Source: CAWGMT01 sp963823675
GTDB lineage: Bacteria > Planctomycetota > Planctomycetia > Isosphaerales > Isosphaeraceae
Direction: 5' to 3'
Assembly: GCA_963823675.1 (NCBI GenBank)
Contig: CAWGMT010000008.1
Location: 62,001-126,000 of the forward strand
Length of the DNA: 64,000 nt
Shown piece by piece: positions 17,994-32,900 of this stretch. Position 1 is the first letter of the stretch. Each line of letters begins with the position of its first letter. Both the position numbers and the translations under genes were made by a program. The notes under the pieces are model-generated. The model saw only the letters and a list, made by a program, of their open reading frames with translations, was not told the origin of the DNA and searched no databases.

Positions 17994-18464
17994 ATGCCCG
18001 CGAGTGCCGATCAATCGCTTCCCGTGGTGCGCGTGGGGGAGATTTCCAGCGCGGAGAGTACCCCGCGTTGGTTGGTAGAAGGGCTCTGGGGTGCGCGGTC
18101 GGTCGGTGTCATCGGCGGTGCCCCGAAATGTGCCAAGACCTGGCTCGGGCTGGACCTGGCGCTGAGTGTGGCCACGGGCACGGCGTGCTTGGGCAAGTAC
18201 GCCGTGCCGGAGCCGGGGCCAGTCCTGGTTTACCTCGCTGAGGATGCGCTGCCGGTGGTGCGCGAGCGGGTCGAGGGAATGGCCCGGCATCGCGGTCTCG
18301 GTCTGGCCCAGGGGACCGTGCTCACGCGAGCGAAGCTCCGCGATTCGCTGGCGGTCAAGAACGAGCGCCTGGGCGAGGTGCCGGAGTCGCTCGAGCGAGG
18401 CGGCCGACTCTGTCGCACGCCTGCTGGTTGGCAACGACGATCGACGGACTGTCGATTATCTTGA
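17994..18464 (+). pseudogene. RepA-like AAA ATPase relic, C-terminally truncated
   Basis: 156 residues from MPASADQSLPVVRVGE. The N-terminal half of an AAA_25-type ATPase is clear: PRWLVEGLWGARSVGVIGG, then APKCAKTWLGLDLALSVATG (phosphate loop region) and GPVLVYLAEDALPVVRERVE (Walker B-like). After LTRAKLRDSLAVKNERL the family similarity ends and the frame stops within about 30 codons; the expected HHxRK-type end is absent. It is the third gene of the damaged transposition module. Together with the two upstream relics it shows deletion of a central or terminal block in every gene. Confidence 0.72.
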
Positions 18465-18596
18465 CCACTCTCATCTTCCCGGGCCGAAGGATCGTTACGC
18501 AGGAATCGGGCAACCTAAGCCAAAATGCCGGCAGGGTGATCCGTGAGCCATTCCTTTCGAAATTACGCTGAGCCGAAGCGCCCAACGCAACCAGGC

Positions 18597-19531
18597 TCAC
18601 CGAGGCTCGGCCGTTTTCGCCCGAGCGGCGGCCTGCTTCACGGCCTCGCTCGCCACGGCGTGGCTATACGCCAGCGCCGGGGCCGCGCCAGCGCCGCGGA
18701 ACCGCCGCGCCACAACCCATGCGACGCAGAAGACGGCCGTCGCCACCGGCTCTTGAGCGTCCGCTCCGGCGATCGGCTCGATCTCCCACCAGGCATTGTC
18801 TGCCCACAGCAGCCCGTGGTTGTCGAAGCCGGTGATCGCAAACTCGCCCGGATCGCCCTGGAGGCGGCGAAGCCGCTGGGCCAGGATGCCGAGATCGCTG
18901 GCGCCGGTCCCCAGCGCTCGGGCCTCCTGGCGGCTCATTTGGATAAAATGGAACCGCCGGGCGACCTGCGCAAAGCCCGGGTGGATGATGAGCTCCCTTG
19001 GCGGACGCAAGGCCCGATAAGCTCGGGTAGCCAGGTCCGCCAGGTGCGGGAGCAGGCCCGGCGAGTTGGCGTCGGCCGCCGCCAACGGGCCGGCGATCAC
19101 CGCATCGGCCGCCCGCAACGCGACGATCGCTGCGGCGATCCCCTGGCGATCGCCCGCAAAGCCCGTCTCTTGATCGAGCAGCCTGAGGATACCGGGCAGA
19201 TCGCCGGGCAAGTCCAGCGCACGCCCGGACTGCGCTCGGCCGATCGGCTCCATGAAGCCGGGGCTTACTCCGGTCGCGCGCCGCGCCGGCACGACCACGT
19301 GGCCGAGCCAGCAACGTCGAGAGCCGCGATCCGCGTATAGACCAGGCCGCCGCGCCCCACCATCGCCTTTCGGATCTGGGTCGGTTGCGACGTCCCGCTC
19401 CCGGACACGTCGGTCCCTCGATCTTGTGCCGGCTCGCTGGCGACGAGCACCAGGTTGGCGGAGGCAATATCGCTTCGCTGCCGGTGCGGGCGATCCTGTT
19501 GCGGCGGCGTGATCTCAAGCTGGGCCATCAT
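18597..19531 (-). CDS. Unrecognised protein, one frameshift
   Basis: Reconstructed from MMAQLEITPPQQDRPHRQRS at 19531. The first frame runs to about 19300 (RGGLVYTRIAALDVAGSA), then the second frame continues (VVVPARRATGVSPGFMEPIG, ILRLLDQETGFAGDRQGIAA, FHFIQMSRQEARALGTG, FAITGFDNHGLLWADNAWWE) to 18597. One lost base, for example in a GG pair at 19300, explains the break. The joined length is about 311 residues. There is no signal peptide; a hydrophobic helix VATAVFCVAWVVARRF lies near the C-terminus. The family was not recognised. It follows the transposition relics in opposite orientation and may be cargo or unrelated. Confidence 0.55.
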
Positions 19532-19874
19532 GGGAAGCGGTCCTTTCCAGAACGAAGAGCGGCAAATCGTTCAACTCTGCGTGCTGGGCGAGCGCCACAA
19601 CCATGACGGGCGCCGAGCCCGTGGGTTCCATCAAGAGAGGCCCGTCAAACCCGACAGCTTTTTTTCAACCGCCCAATTCCGGGGTCTGGCCGTTCGACGG
19701 GTCATTGTTTTTTTCGCCTCCAAGCTCGCAGACCGTTATGCTTGCTAGGAACGCAAAGATATTTTTTCAGCAGCCTGTCGGGTTAGCGTCTGGGTTCTTG
19801 ATCAAGGGCAGAGACGAGGGCGAGTGCAACCGGCGCGGTTTGGCGCCGGCTCGCTCGATCGGGGGTTGTGCGCC
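19532..19874. other. Intergenic spacer upstream of the large kinase cluster
   Basis: 343 bases between two divergent genes. It includes short runs of T (around 19660, 19710 and 19760) and must hold the promoter of the sigma gene at 19875, which heads the 24-kb same-strand cluster. No confident -35/-10, operator or repeat was identified. Confidence 0.4.
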
Positions 19875-20495
19875 ATGGTTTCCGACGGCTCGGTCACGCG
19901 GCTGATTCAGCTCCTGCGCACAGGCGATCGGGAGGAGCGCGACCTCGCCGCTCGGTTGATCTGGGAGCGTTATTTCCGCGATCTGCTCGAGCTCGCCCGC
20001 AACAACCTGACGCGGCGGATCCGCCGTCGCGAGGACGAGGAGGACGTGCTCCAGAGCATGTACAAGAGCTTCTGCCTGCGGCAGCAGCGCGGCGAGTTTG
20101 ACCTGGCGGGCCGCGATGCCCTCTGGAAGCTGCTGGTCACGATCACGCTCCGCAAGGCGCGGAACGCGGCCAACAAGCAGGCGATGGACAAACGCGACGT
20201 CGCCCGCGAAAGGACCCTGCCGGCCGGCGATGAGACGCGGTCGCCCCACTGGGCGCTCGAACAGATGGACGCCGCAGGGCCTTCACCGGCCGAAGCGGCC
20301 GTGCTCAACGAGGCGCTCGAGCGGCGGCTGGAAGTGCTGGCCGACCCCGAGCTGCGCCAGACTGCCCTCTTGCGGCTGGAGGGATACACCAACCGCGAAA
20401 TCGCCGATCGCCTTGATTGCACCGAGCGCTCCGTCGAGCGCAAGCTCATGCGGATCCGCAGCCTGTGGACATCGTACGATGACGGTGGAGCCTAA
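19875..20495 (+). CDS. ECF-family RNA polymerase sigma factor heading the kinase array
   Basis: 206 residues from MVSDGSVTRLIQLLRTGDRE; an upstream in-frame start at 19824 is less likely. Region 2 is RLIWERYFRDLLELARNNL with EDEEDVLQSMYKSFC (about residues 28-70). Region 4 is RLEGYTNREIADRLDCTERS and VERKLMRIRSLW near the C-terminus. The type matches planctomycete ECFs linked to Ser/Thr kinases, and the 51744 sigma is a clear relative (WRMEGYTADEIAQRLGCTRRT). Downstream, 57 bases away, is an exported aspartic protease and then six kinases on the same strand, making this the only obvious dedicated regulator for the cluster. Autoregulation is plausible but not shown. Confidence 0.88.
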   Translation: MVSDGSVTRLIQLLRTGDREERDLAARLIWERYFRDLLELARNNLTRRIRRREDEEDVLQSMYKSFCLRQQRGEFDLAGRDALWKLLVTITLRKARNAANKQAMDKRDVARERTLPAGDETRSPHWALEQMDAAGPSPAEAAVLNEALERRLEVLADPELRQTALLRLEGYTNREIADRLDCTERSVERKLMRIRSLWTSYDDGGA

Positions 20496-20552
20496 AGAGA
20501 GAGAACTCTGCTCGAAATGACCTTGGCCAATTCTCGGAAAGGAGCTGATTCC

Positions 20553-21737
20553 ATGTTCTTGAAGAGTGCAATGCAAGCCGCTCTGAATCGAAAGTCGTGG
20601 CTCGCCATCGTGTTGTTGCCAGCATGCTTCGCCGGAAGCACGTTGTCGCATGCGAAGGAACAAGAACCAACGGATGTACTCAAGAATCAGGGACTCAAGC
20701 GCTCGCCAGGCGCGATCGCGATCTGGGTTGTCGCGGGCGAGGCCGGGTTCTTGAAAGCCGTCAGGCGAGCGCAGAACCTCTCCGTGCAGTTGCGAATGGC
20801 CCAGCAACAACAGCAGGCACTCGAGCTGGGAAACCAGAATCCCCAGGTCCTGATCAACAACTACCGCGAGCAGATCGACTGGCTCGGTCAGAGGATCGAC
20901 GCTTACGATAACGAGCTCGCGAGACAGGGGCCAGCCATCGGTAACCAGGCGGCCACCGTCTATCACAACATGCTCGTCAATGAACGTAACGCGCTTGTCA
21001 CCGAGCAGAACCGCCTGCGCAGAGTGATCAACCAGCTCGCCGATCAACGCGGCCAGTTTCAGGACATGAAGCAGCAGTTCAACGCCGAGGTCGCAAAAGT
21101 TCGCGAGTCATACATGCAAGCAGTCGACGATCTTCGGAAGTCGGTCGACGACATCACGGCGAAGTATGCCGAGCTCAGTAAAAACGAAGAGGTTACGAAG
21201 GCCCTCAAGGCACTCTCCGCGAGGACCAAGCAGAAGCTTGGACCATCGAAGGAGTGCACCGCCGCGATCAACTGGCTGCGGAGATTCGAGGGTTCTGTTC
21301 AAAGCGACACGGTCGAGCTGCACCGCGAGGGGGGCGTCGACCATGTCGATGTGATGCTCAACGGCAGGGGCCCAGTCAGGATGGTCTTTGACACCGGGGC
21401 CGGGCCGACGGCATTGTCGGCTGAGCTCGCCTCACGGATGAACCTCAAACCGACGGGCCGAACGATGGAGCTCGTAGTCGCCGACGGGGCGAAGGTCACG
21501 GCCAAGGTCATGATCATACGCACCGTGACGCTGGGCAGGCTGACCGTCAAGGACGTGACCTGCGTGGTGATGCCCAAAGACAAGGGTGATGTCGAACCCT
21601 TGCTCGGCCAGAGCATCCTCCAGCGCTTCGACTACAAGTACACCCAGGGCGCCGGCCGCCTGGTCCTGAACAAGGTCGAGCCAGACGAACCGGCTGTACC
21701 TCCGGGCAAGGGCAAGGGGTCCAAGAAGAAGCGCTGA
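20553..21737 (+). CDS. Exported retropepsin-like aspartic protease with coiled-coil region
   Basis: 394 residues from MFLKSAMQAALNRK; AAAGGAG lies 8 bases upstream of this ATG, so it is preferred over 20517. A signal peptide or membrane anchor (SWLAIVLLPACFAGSTLSHA) is followed by a long helical/coiled-coil part (about 70-225, with AQQQQQALELGNQNPQVLIN and heptad-like charge). A clan AA single-domain protease covers about 255-375: MVFDTGAGPTALSAELASRM holds the catalytic DTG, and DVEPLLGQSILQRFDYK matches the second conserved Gly motif. As in retroviral proteases, a homodimer would be needed; the coiled coil could supply it. The C-terminus is Pro/Lys rich (KGKGSKKKR). Its place between a sigma factor and kinases suggests a role in signal-dependent proteolysis, by analogy with regulated proteolysis of envelope sensors; this is inference. 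Confidence 0.85.
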   Translation: MFLKSAMQAALNRKSWLAIVLLPACFAGSTLSHAKEQEPTDVLKNQGLKRSPGAIAIWVVAGEAGFLKAVRRAQNLSVQLRMAQQQQQALELGNQNPQVLINNYREQIDWLGQRIDAYDNELARQGPAIGNQAATVYHNMLVNERNALVTEQNRLRRVINQLADQRGQFQDMKQQFNAEVAKVRESYMQAVDDLRKSVDDITAKYAELSKNEEVTKALKALSARTKQKLGPSKECTAAINWLRRFEGSVQSDTVELHREGGVDHVDVMLNGRGPVRMVFDTGAGPTALSAELASRMNLKPTGRTMELVVADGAKVTAKVMIIRTVTLGRLTVKDVTCVVMPKDKGDVEPLLGQSILQRFDYKYTQGAGRLVLNKVEPDEPAVPPGKGKGSKKKR

Positions 21738-21823
21738 GCCCGTGGCAGCCGGACGCGACCGCGTGACTGACCGCGAAAGATTGCCGATGTGGCACTCTTT
21801 GTGAATCGACTGGGGAGGTTGCG

Positions 21824-24800
21824 ATGAGCGAAATCCCAAACGCCGACTGGACCTGGATCAACACCGCGGCCGAGCGCTTCGAGGGCGCCTGGCGAGACGG
21901 CCAATCACCCCGCATCGAGGACTACCTCGCCGAGGTGGACGAGCTGCGGTGCGCGAGGCTCTTCGACGAGCTGCTTCGGGTCGAAATCGAGCTGCGCCGC
22001 GCGAACGGCGAAACGCCGAGCGCCGAGGATTATCGCGGCCGGTTCCCGGAGCATTCCCCCGTGATCGATGCACTCTTCGGCCGTGAACACGGGGCCGTTC
22101 GCTCTCGTAGCGGGGCAGAGCCGGACGGGACGCCGGGCTTCGAATCGTCCGTCATTCGCGGCGCGCTGGCGGGAATTGCCGAGACGACCGAATCGGTGCC
22201 CAGGGTTCTGCTCCGCGACACCGACTCCGAATTCGGCGAGCCCGTGGTCCGGCCGTCGTCGACCGAGATGCCCGCGGACACCGGCCGCTACCAGCTCCTG
22301 GGCGAGATCGGCCACGGCGGCATGGGGGCCGTCCTCAAGGGCCGCGACCCCGACCTCGGTCGCGACCTCGCCGTCAAGGTCCTGCTCGAAGAGCATCGCA
22401 ACACTCCCGACCTGCTCAGCCGGTTCATCGAGGAAGCGCAGATTGGCGGCCAGCTCCAGCATCCGGGCATCGTACCGGTTTACGAGCTGGGCTCCTTCGG
22501 CGACCGCCGGCCCTATTTCACCATGAAGCTGGTCAAGGGGCGGACGCTGGCGACGCTCTTGAGCGAGCGGGGTCGCGTCAGCGCCCCGAGTTCGAACAAT
22601 CCAACTCCCGGCGCTGACGCGACCGGGCTCGCCGTGAATCTGCCGCGGTTTCTCGGCATCTTCGAGCAGGTTTGCCAGACGGTCGCGTACGCCCACGCCC
22701 GCGGCGTGATCCACCGCGACCTGAAGCCCTCGAACATCATGGTGGGGAGCTTCGGCGAGGTTCAGGTCATGGACTGGGGACTGGCCAAGGTCCTGCCCCA
22801 GGGAGGGACGGCCGACGAGTCGCGCGAAGGCACCGAAGAGGCGGCGATCAGCGTCATTCGGACTGTGCGCTCCGGCTCGGACGCCGACGCGTCGCGTGCC
22901 GGCTGGGTGCTGGGCACACCGGCGTACATGGCACCCGAGCAAGCCCGAGGCGAGATCGAGATAATCGACGAGCGGGCCGACGTCTTCGGACTGGGCTCGA
23001 TCCTGTGCGAGATCCTCACCGGCCAACCTGCCTATACCGGTCAGTCGCGGCTGGCAATCGCACGCAAGGCGGAACGGGGCGATACGGCCGACGCTCTGCG
23101 CCGGCTCGCGGGCTGCGGGGCCGATGCCGAGCTGGTGGCTCTGGCCAAGGATTGTCTGGCCTGCGACTTCGAAGACCGACTGCGCGACGCGGGGGCAGTC
23201 GCTAGACGGATCACGGCCCACCTGGCCGGCGTGCAAGAGCGGCTGCGCTTGGCCGAGCTGGCCCAGGTCGAGGCCCACGCACGAGCCGAGGAGGAGGCCA
23301 AGCGGCGAGTCCTGTCGGACCAACTGGCCGCCGAGGCCGAGGCTCGAGCCGAGGAGGCCGGGCGCCGGGTCGTGGTCGAGCGGCAGCGTCGCCGGTATCA
23401 ACTCGGATTGGCGGCGTCCGTCCTCGCGCTGACCGTACTGGCTGGGCTGTCGCTCACGTACTGGGCTCAAGAGCGGCAGGCCCGTGTCGCGCGGGCCGGG
23501 CTCTTCTTGAGAGAGGCGACCGTGCTGCGGAACCAGGCCGCCGCCGCGCCGGAAGACGTCAACAGGTGGGAGGCTGCGGCCAAGGGGGTCGAGGCTGCAA
23601 GCAACGCGCTGGTCGGAGGAGCCGAAGCTGAAACGATGCGCCGGCTGGCGGCGCTCCGAAAGGAGGTCCAGTCCGGGCTGGTCGCAGCCCGCCGCGACCA
23701 GAACTTGCTCGACGCCCTGGCCGGTGTACGTACCAGCAAGCAAGAACTGGGCAAAGCCGGCGCCAGTGCCGCGTACGCCCGCGCATTCCGCGACGCCGGC
23801 TTCGACGTTGACACGGCCTCACCAAATGAGGTCGGCGCCGCCCTCAAGGCTCGGCCGCCATCCGTCGCCGTGGCGGCCGCCGCGGCCCTCGACGACTGGG
23901 CCCTCGCGCTGTCGGGAGGGAAGCGGTCGGCGGCGGCGGTGGCAGTGGCCATCCGCCGGCCACTGGAAGTCGCCCGCGTCGCCGACCCCGACCCATTCCG
24001 CGACAAAGTTCGCGCCGCGCTCCTTGAGCCCAACAACAACGCCCGCGAGGCGCTGCGGAAGCTCGCGGCCGACCCCAAGGCGGCGGAGCTTGCCCCACCC
24101 AGCGCCGTGCTCCTGGCCTCGGCGGTGCGCGACCTGGTTGCGGTCGAGCCGGCAGTGGTTCTGCTCCGCGCCGTCGTCGGCCGTCACCCGGACGACTTCT
24201 GGGCCAACTACGTCCTGGCCGACGCGATGAGCACGCTCCGCCCTCCCGCGCGAGGAGGCGGTGCGGTATTACACGGCGGCGCGATCTCTGCTCCCCGAGG
24301 TCGCTCACAACCTGGCCCATTTGCTTGACAAAATGGGCCGTGCCGACGAGGCCCTGGCGGTTTTTGCCGATCTGGCCTCTCGCCGGCCCGACGACCCGCA
24401 CGTCCTGGCCGATTACGGCCGTTGCCTCAAGAACCGAGGCCGGCGCGAAGCGGCTGCGATACTTAACCAGGCCGCCGGCGCGGCTCGCGCCGCGATCAGG
24501 CTCAAGCCCGACGACGGTGAGGCCCACCACGAGCTCGGCAAAGTCCTGAGCGCGCAGGGGAAATTCGACGAGGCAATCGTCGAGTACAAGCACGCCATTC
24601 GAATTGGTCCTCACGGCGACGCCCACGCCGACCTCGGCGCGATCCTCTGCGAGCAGAAGCACGACTTCGACGCTGCGATCGCAGAATTCCGCGAGGCCAT
24701 CCGGCTCCAACCTGAGCGCCCTGACTTCCACTGCAACCTCGGCGTCGCTTATTCGAATCAGGGGAAGTACGACGCGGCGATTCCTGAATACCGCGCTGCC

Positions 24801-26006
24801 ATCGGGATCGCACCCGACCACGCGCCATCCCACGGCGGGCTCGGTAAGGCACTGGCGCGCCAGGGGAAGCTCGAGCAGGCGCTCGCTGAATTTCGCACGG
24901 CGATCCGGCTCAGGCCTGACTTCAACGTATACTTCGATCTAGGCTACGCCCTTTTCAGAGCGGGGAAGCTGGACGATGCGATCGCCGCGTACGGTGAGGC
25001 GATCAGGCTCAAGCCCGACGTGGCCGAAGCCCACCAAAACCTCGGCTTCGCTCTCGAGAAGCGAGGGAATCTGGAGGAGGCCATCGCCGAGTATCGAAAG
25101 GCAATCGAGCTCAAGCCTGATTCCGCCGAGATCCACATCCTCCTCGGCATGCTTCTCTGCGACCGAAAGCATGACTACGACGGTGCGATCGCCGAATTCC
25201 GCGCGGCGATCCGGATCAAGCCCGAAGAGGCCGTGTACCACTATAACCTCGGGAACGCATTCAATGGTCGCGGGGACCTCGAGCTCGAAACCTCCGAGTT
25301 CCGCGCGGCGATCCGAATCAATCCGAACCTCGCTCAGGCCCACTGCAACTTAGCCCGGGCCCTACGGGATACGGGCAATTACACCGAGTCCCTGGCCGAA
25401 TACCGCAAAGGCCACGAGCTGGGCTCCAACCAGCCGGGCTGGCACTATCCCTCGGCGCAGTGGGTCGCGGAAGCCGAGCGGCTAGCCGCCGTGGCCGCAC
25501 GGCTGCCAGCCGTCTTGCGGGGCGATGACAAGCCCAAAGACACCGCCGATCGACTGGCCCTCGGCCAGATCGCGTACCACCGCAAACAGTTCGCCGCCGC
25601 CGCGCGGCTCTGGAGCGATGCGCTGGCGGCAGACCCGAAGCTGGTCGACGACCGCGAATCCGGGCACCGCTACGACGCCGCGTGCGCCGCGGCGCTGGCC
25701 GCCGCAGGCCAGGGCGAGGACAACCCGCCCCCCACGGACGAAGCACGGGCCAAGCTTCGGCAGCAAGCCCTCGACTGGCTCAAAGCCGAGCGCGATGCCT
25801 GGGCCAAGCTGCTCGAAACGGGTAAGCCCGAGGCCCGCGCCGCGATCGTCCAGACGCTCGTGCACTGGCAAGCGGACCCCGATCTGGTCAGCGTCCGGGA
25901 TTTAATGGCTCTGTCCAAGCTTCCCGAAGCGGACCAAAAGGCCTGGCGGTCTCTCTGGGAGGAGGTCGATGCTCTGTTGAACAAGGCCCGAGGCGCAGGC
26001 CCGTGA
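21824..26006 (+). CDS. Membrane-anchored Ser/Thr protein kinase with TPR array, one frameshift
   Basis: Starts MSEIPNADWTWINTAAERFE behind GGGGAGG. Residues 1-95 are the N-terminal module shared with the WD40 kinases. The kinase domain is about 155-485: EIGHGGMGAVLKG, VIHRDLKPSNIMVG (near 295), VMDWGLAK (DWG variant), GTPAYMAPEQ. A helical linker (AEEEAKRRVLSDQLAAEAEA) precedes one membrane segment (LAASVLALTVLAGLSLTYW, about 527-546). The frame shifts at about 24250; adding one CG restores REEAVRYYTAAR. Some ten TPR units follow (for example AIAEYRKAIELKPDSAEIHI) to 26006, about 1394 residues in all. It is the first kinase of the array and the only one there with TPRs instead of WD40 repeats. 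A kinase signalling from an external TPR domain is inferred. Confidence 0.85.
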
Positions 26007-26182
26007 CCCGACACGAGCGGCGAGTGTTCCTGAGTTTCAACGCTGCCCTCCTTGTGGAGGAGAACGAAGGTGGGATATTGAAAAGTCCGGGTAGGAGGCT
26101 GCATCCGCTCCCGTGGGTTTTGTTGCCTGGTTGGACCGCCGCGGATTACTCCCACGGTGCACCAGCGTCGTTGGGCGTTTGG

Positions 26183-26348
26183 CTTTTTTTCGTGTGTTTC
26201 GTCTGTTTCGTGGTTGATAATCTTCTTGGCCTGAACGATTGATCTCAACCGATTCGTGCCCGAACTCAGTGTGCGTTGGCAAACGCCAAAAACCGCCCGA
26301 GAAGGAAAGACGACCAACCACGAAACAAACGAAACACACGAAAAAAAG
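26183..26348. repeat. Long inverted repeat (arms about 34 bases) between kinase genes
   Basis: The left arm 26183-26216 (T-run, CGTGTGTTTCGTCTGTTTCG, TGGTTG) is nearly the reverse complement of the right arm 26314-26348 (CAACCACGAAACAAACGAAA, CACACGAAAA, A-run), with one internal mismatch. The loop is about 97 bases. It sits in the 460-base gap between the TPR kinase (stop 26006) and the first WD40 kinase (start 26467). It may be a MITE-like insertion, and the T- and A-runs could make it a bidirectional transcription terminator. It is the largest break in the cluster. Confidence 0.75.
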
Positions 26349-26466
26349 CGGGAGGCGGGTCGTTGATCTCGCAAGAACGCGGTCCCACGGCATCCACAGT
26401 GACAGACCTTATCCCTTTCCGCCACCCGCGTTTCGCAGATCCCAGGATTGGCGTGCGGAGGTTGCA

Positions 26467-29919
<3,453 letters not shown>

Positions 29920-29934
29920 GGTCACCAGGTTCCT

Positions 29935-32900
29935 ATGAGCGAAATCCCAACGGCCGATTGGACCTGGATCAACGCGGCGGCCGAGCGATTCGAACGCGCC
30001 TGGAAGCAAGGCACGCGGCCGCGGATCGAGGACTATCTGGACGAGGTGGACGAGTCGCGCAAGCCCGCGCTGTTCGAAGAACTGCTCCGAGTCGAGATCG
30101 AGCTGCGCCGCCGCGCCGGCGAGGAGCCGGGCACTGAGGAATACGCGCGCCGCTTCCCGCAGCATTCCATGCCAATCGACGCCGCCTTCGGCCCGGCCCC
30201 GGCACGATCGGCGACGGCAGGACCGCAGCACGACCTGCCGACCATCGCGCCGGTCACGACTGGCGGCCAAGCCGACCACAACGGCGAGCCGGCACCGGGC
30301 GAGCGCATCCGCTACTTTGGCGACTATGAGATTGTCCGGGAGATCGCCCGCGGCGGCATGGGCGTCGTCTTTCAGGCCCGGCAGATCAGCCTCAACCGCA
30401 TTGTCGCCCTCAAGATGATCCTGGCCGGCCAGCTCGCCGATGAGAACGACGTCAAACGCTTCTACACCGAGGCCGAGTCTGCCGCCAATCTCGACCATCC
30501 GGGCATCGTGCCGATCTTCGAGGTCGGTCAGCACGAGGGGCAGCATTTTTTTTCGATGGCATTCGTTGAGGGGCAGAGCCTGGCGCCGCGGCTGGCCGAC
30601 GGACCAATGCCGGCGCGAGGCGGCGGCGCTCTTGCTCGCGGTCGCCGAGGCGATTGCGTACGCGCACCGGCGCGGCGTGATCCACCGCGACCTGAAACCG
30701 TCCAATATCCTCATCGACACGAACGGGAACCCGCGGGTAACCGACTTTGGCTTGGCGAAGCGGGTGCAGGCCGACAGCGGACTGACAGGATCGGGTCAGA
30801 TCATGGGGACGCCGAGCTACATGCCGCCCGAGCAGGCCGTGGGCAAGCGAGGCAAGGTCGGTCCGGCAGCGGATGTGTACGCGCTTGGGGCGACGTTGTA
30901 TTGCATGGTTACCGCCAGGCCGCCGTTTCAGGCGGCGACGGCGATGGACACGGTGCTCCAGGTTCTGAGCGACGAGCCGGTGCCGCCGCGCCGGCTCAAT
31001 GCGGCGATCCCGCGGGACCTGGAGACGATCTGCCTGAAGTGCCTTGAAAAGGAGCCGGGGAAGCGGTATGCCGGGGCCGCGGATCTGGGTGGCGACCTGC
31101 GTCGGTTCCTGGCGGGCGAGCCGATTCTGGCCCGGCCGGTGACGCGGTGGGAGCACGCTATCAAGTGGGCGCGGCGACGGCCGGCAATTAGCTCGCTTCT
31201 CGGGCTGGTCGTGCTGGTGACGGCGCTGGGGCTCGGGGCCGTGCTCTGGCAGTGGCGCGCGGCCGTCCTGGCCCGTAGCGTCGCCGAGCGGGAGAGCGAA
31301 CGGGCGAACCAGGAAGGCGAACGAGCGAAGGCCCAGACTGCGCTGGCCGAGGAACGCCTGCGAGCTGCCGTCGAGGCAAGGGCCAAGGAACGGAAACAAA
31401 CGCAACTGGCCGAGCAACGGCTCTATGACGCCAGAATGAATCTGGTCCAGCGGTACTGGGAGGACTATTACGGAGCTGTCATGCAGCAGGGACTCGATGA
31501 GCAGCTTCCGGCCAATCAGGGCGGAATCGATCGCCGTGGTTTCGAATGGTTCTACTGGCAGCGAAAATTGGCCTCCGGGCACGTTACCCTCAAGGCGCAC
31601 AACCCCGGTGTCAACAGCGTGGCGTACAGCCCCGATGGCCGCCACTTCGCCGCTGGGGGCACCAGTGGGACGGTGACGGTTTGGGAGGCTGTGACATGGC
31701 ACGAGACCCTCACATTCAATGGGCACACCGAACGGATCACGAGCCTCGCCTTCAGCCCCGACAGCCAGCAGCTCGCCACCGCCAGCTTTGACAAGACGGC
31801 GAAACTGTGGGACGCCGCGACTGGCCGCGAAATCCGCACGTTCCTGGGACACACCGACCAGGTCAACAGCGTGGTTTTCAGCCCCGATGGTGAGCGTCTC
31901 GCCACGGCCAGCGGTGACAAGACGGTGAAAGTGTGGACCGCCACGTCGGGACGGGAGATCCTCACCCTCAAGGGCCACACCAGGCCTGTCAGCAGCGTGG
32001 TGTTCCGTAGTGATGGCAAGCAGCTTGCCACCGCCAGTTTGGACAGAACGGTTAAGTTGTGGGACGCCGCGACTGGGCAAGACGTCCGCACGATCCAGGA
32101 CCGCAACAGCATTGAGAGCGTGGCGTACAGCCCTGATGGCAAGCAGCTCGCGTGCGCCAGCGTCCCTGGGACGGTCAGGGTGTGGGACGCAGCGACCGGG
32201 AAGGCAATTCGAACCCTCAAGTGGAATACGATCAATGTCACGAGCGTAACCTACAGCTCCGACGGGAAACGGCTCGCTTCCGCCGGTTGGGACGGGGCGG
32301 TGAAAGTCTGGGACACTGCGACGGGACAGGAAGTCCATAGTCTCCAGGGGCATACGAACGCGGTGTTCGGCCTGGCGTTCAGCCCCGATAGCAAGAGCCT
32401 GGCCTCCGCCAGTTGGGACTCCACAGTGATGGTATGGGACGTGGTGATCGGCCAGGAAACCCCCACCCTCAAAGGGCAATACGTGGCGTTCAGTCCCGAT
32501 GGCCGGTGGCTCGCTTCGGCAAGTTACGACGGGATAGTGAGGTTGTGGGACGCCGGCAGCGGGCAGGAGGTCCGCACCCTCAAGGGGCACACCAAGGCAG
32601 TCAACAGCGTGGCGTTCAGCCCCGACGGCCGACAGATCGCCACCGCCAGCCTCGACAAGACCGTGAAGTTGTGGGACGCCGCGACCGGGCAGGAGCTTCG
32701 CACCTGCCAGGGGCACACGGGATCGGTCGTGAGAGTGGCCTTCAGCCCTGATGGCAGACGGCTTGCCACCGCCAGCAATGACCATACCGTGAGACTGTGG
32801 GACGCTCTGACCGGCGAGGAAATCCTCAAGACCGACAGTGTCTCCAGCATGGCGTTCAGCCTCGACGGTCGGCACCTCGCCTACGCCGGTCATGGGGCGG

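Noticed and set aside
18543..19340. Plus-strand frame of 265 codons opposite the unrecognised protein
   Set aside because: Low-complexity Arg/Gly/Pro composition without a plausible fold, whereas the minus strand (after one base repair) looks protein-like.
22672..23205. Alternative plus frame inside the 21824 kinase
   Set aside because: Overlaps the kinase catalytic domain and is Arg/Gly rich; a shadow frame.
26239..26466. Upstream extension of the first WD40 kinase
   Set aside because: It would translate the inverted repeat; alignment with all siblings places the start at 26467 behind a good ribosome-binding site.
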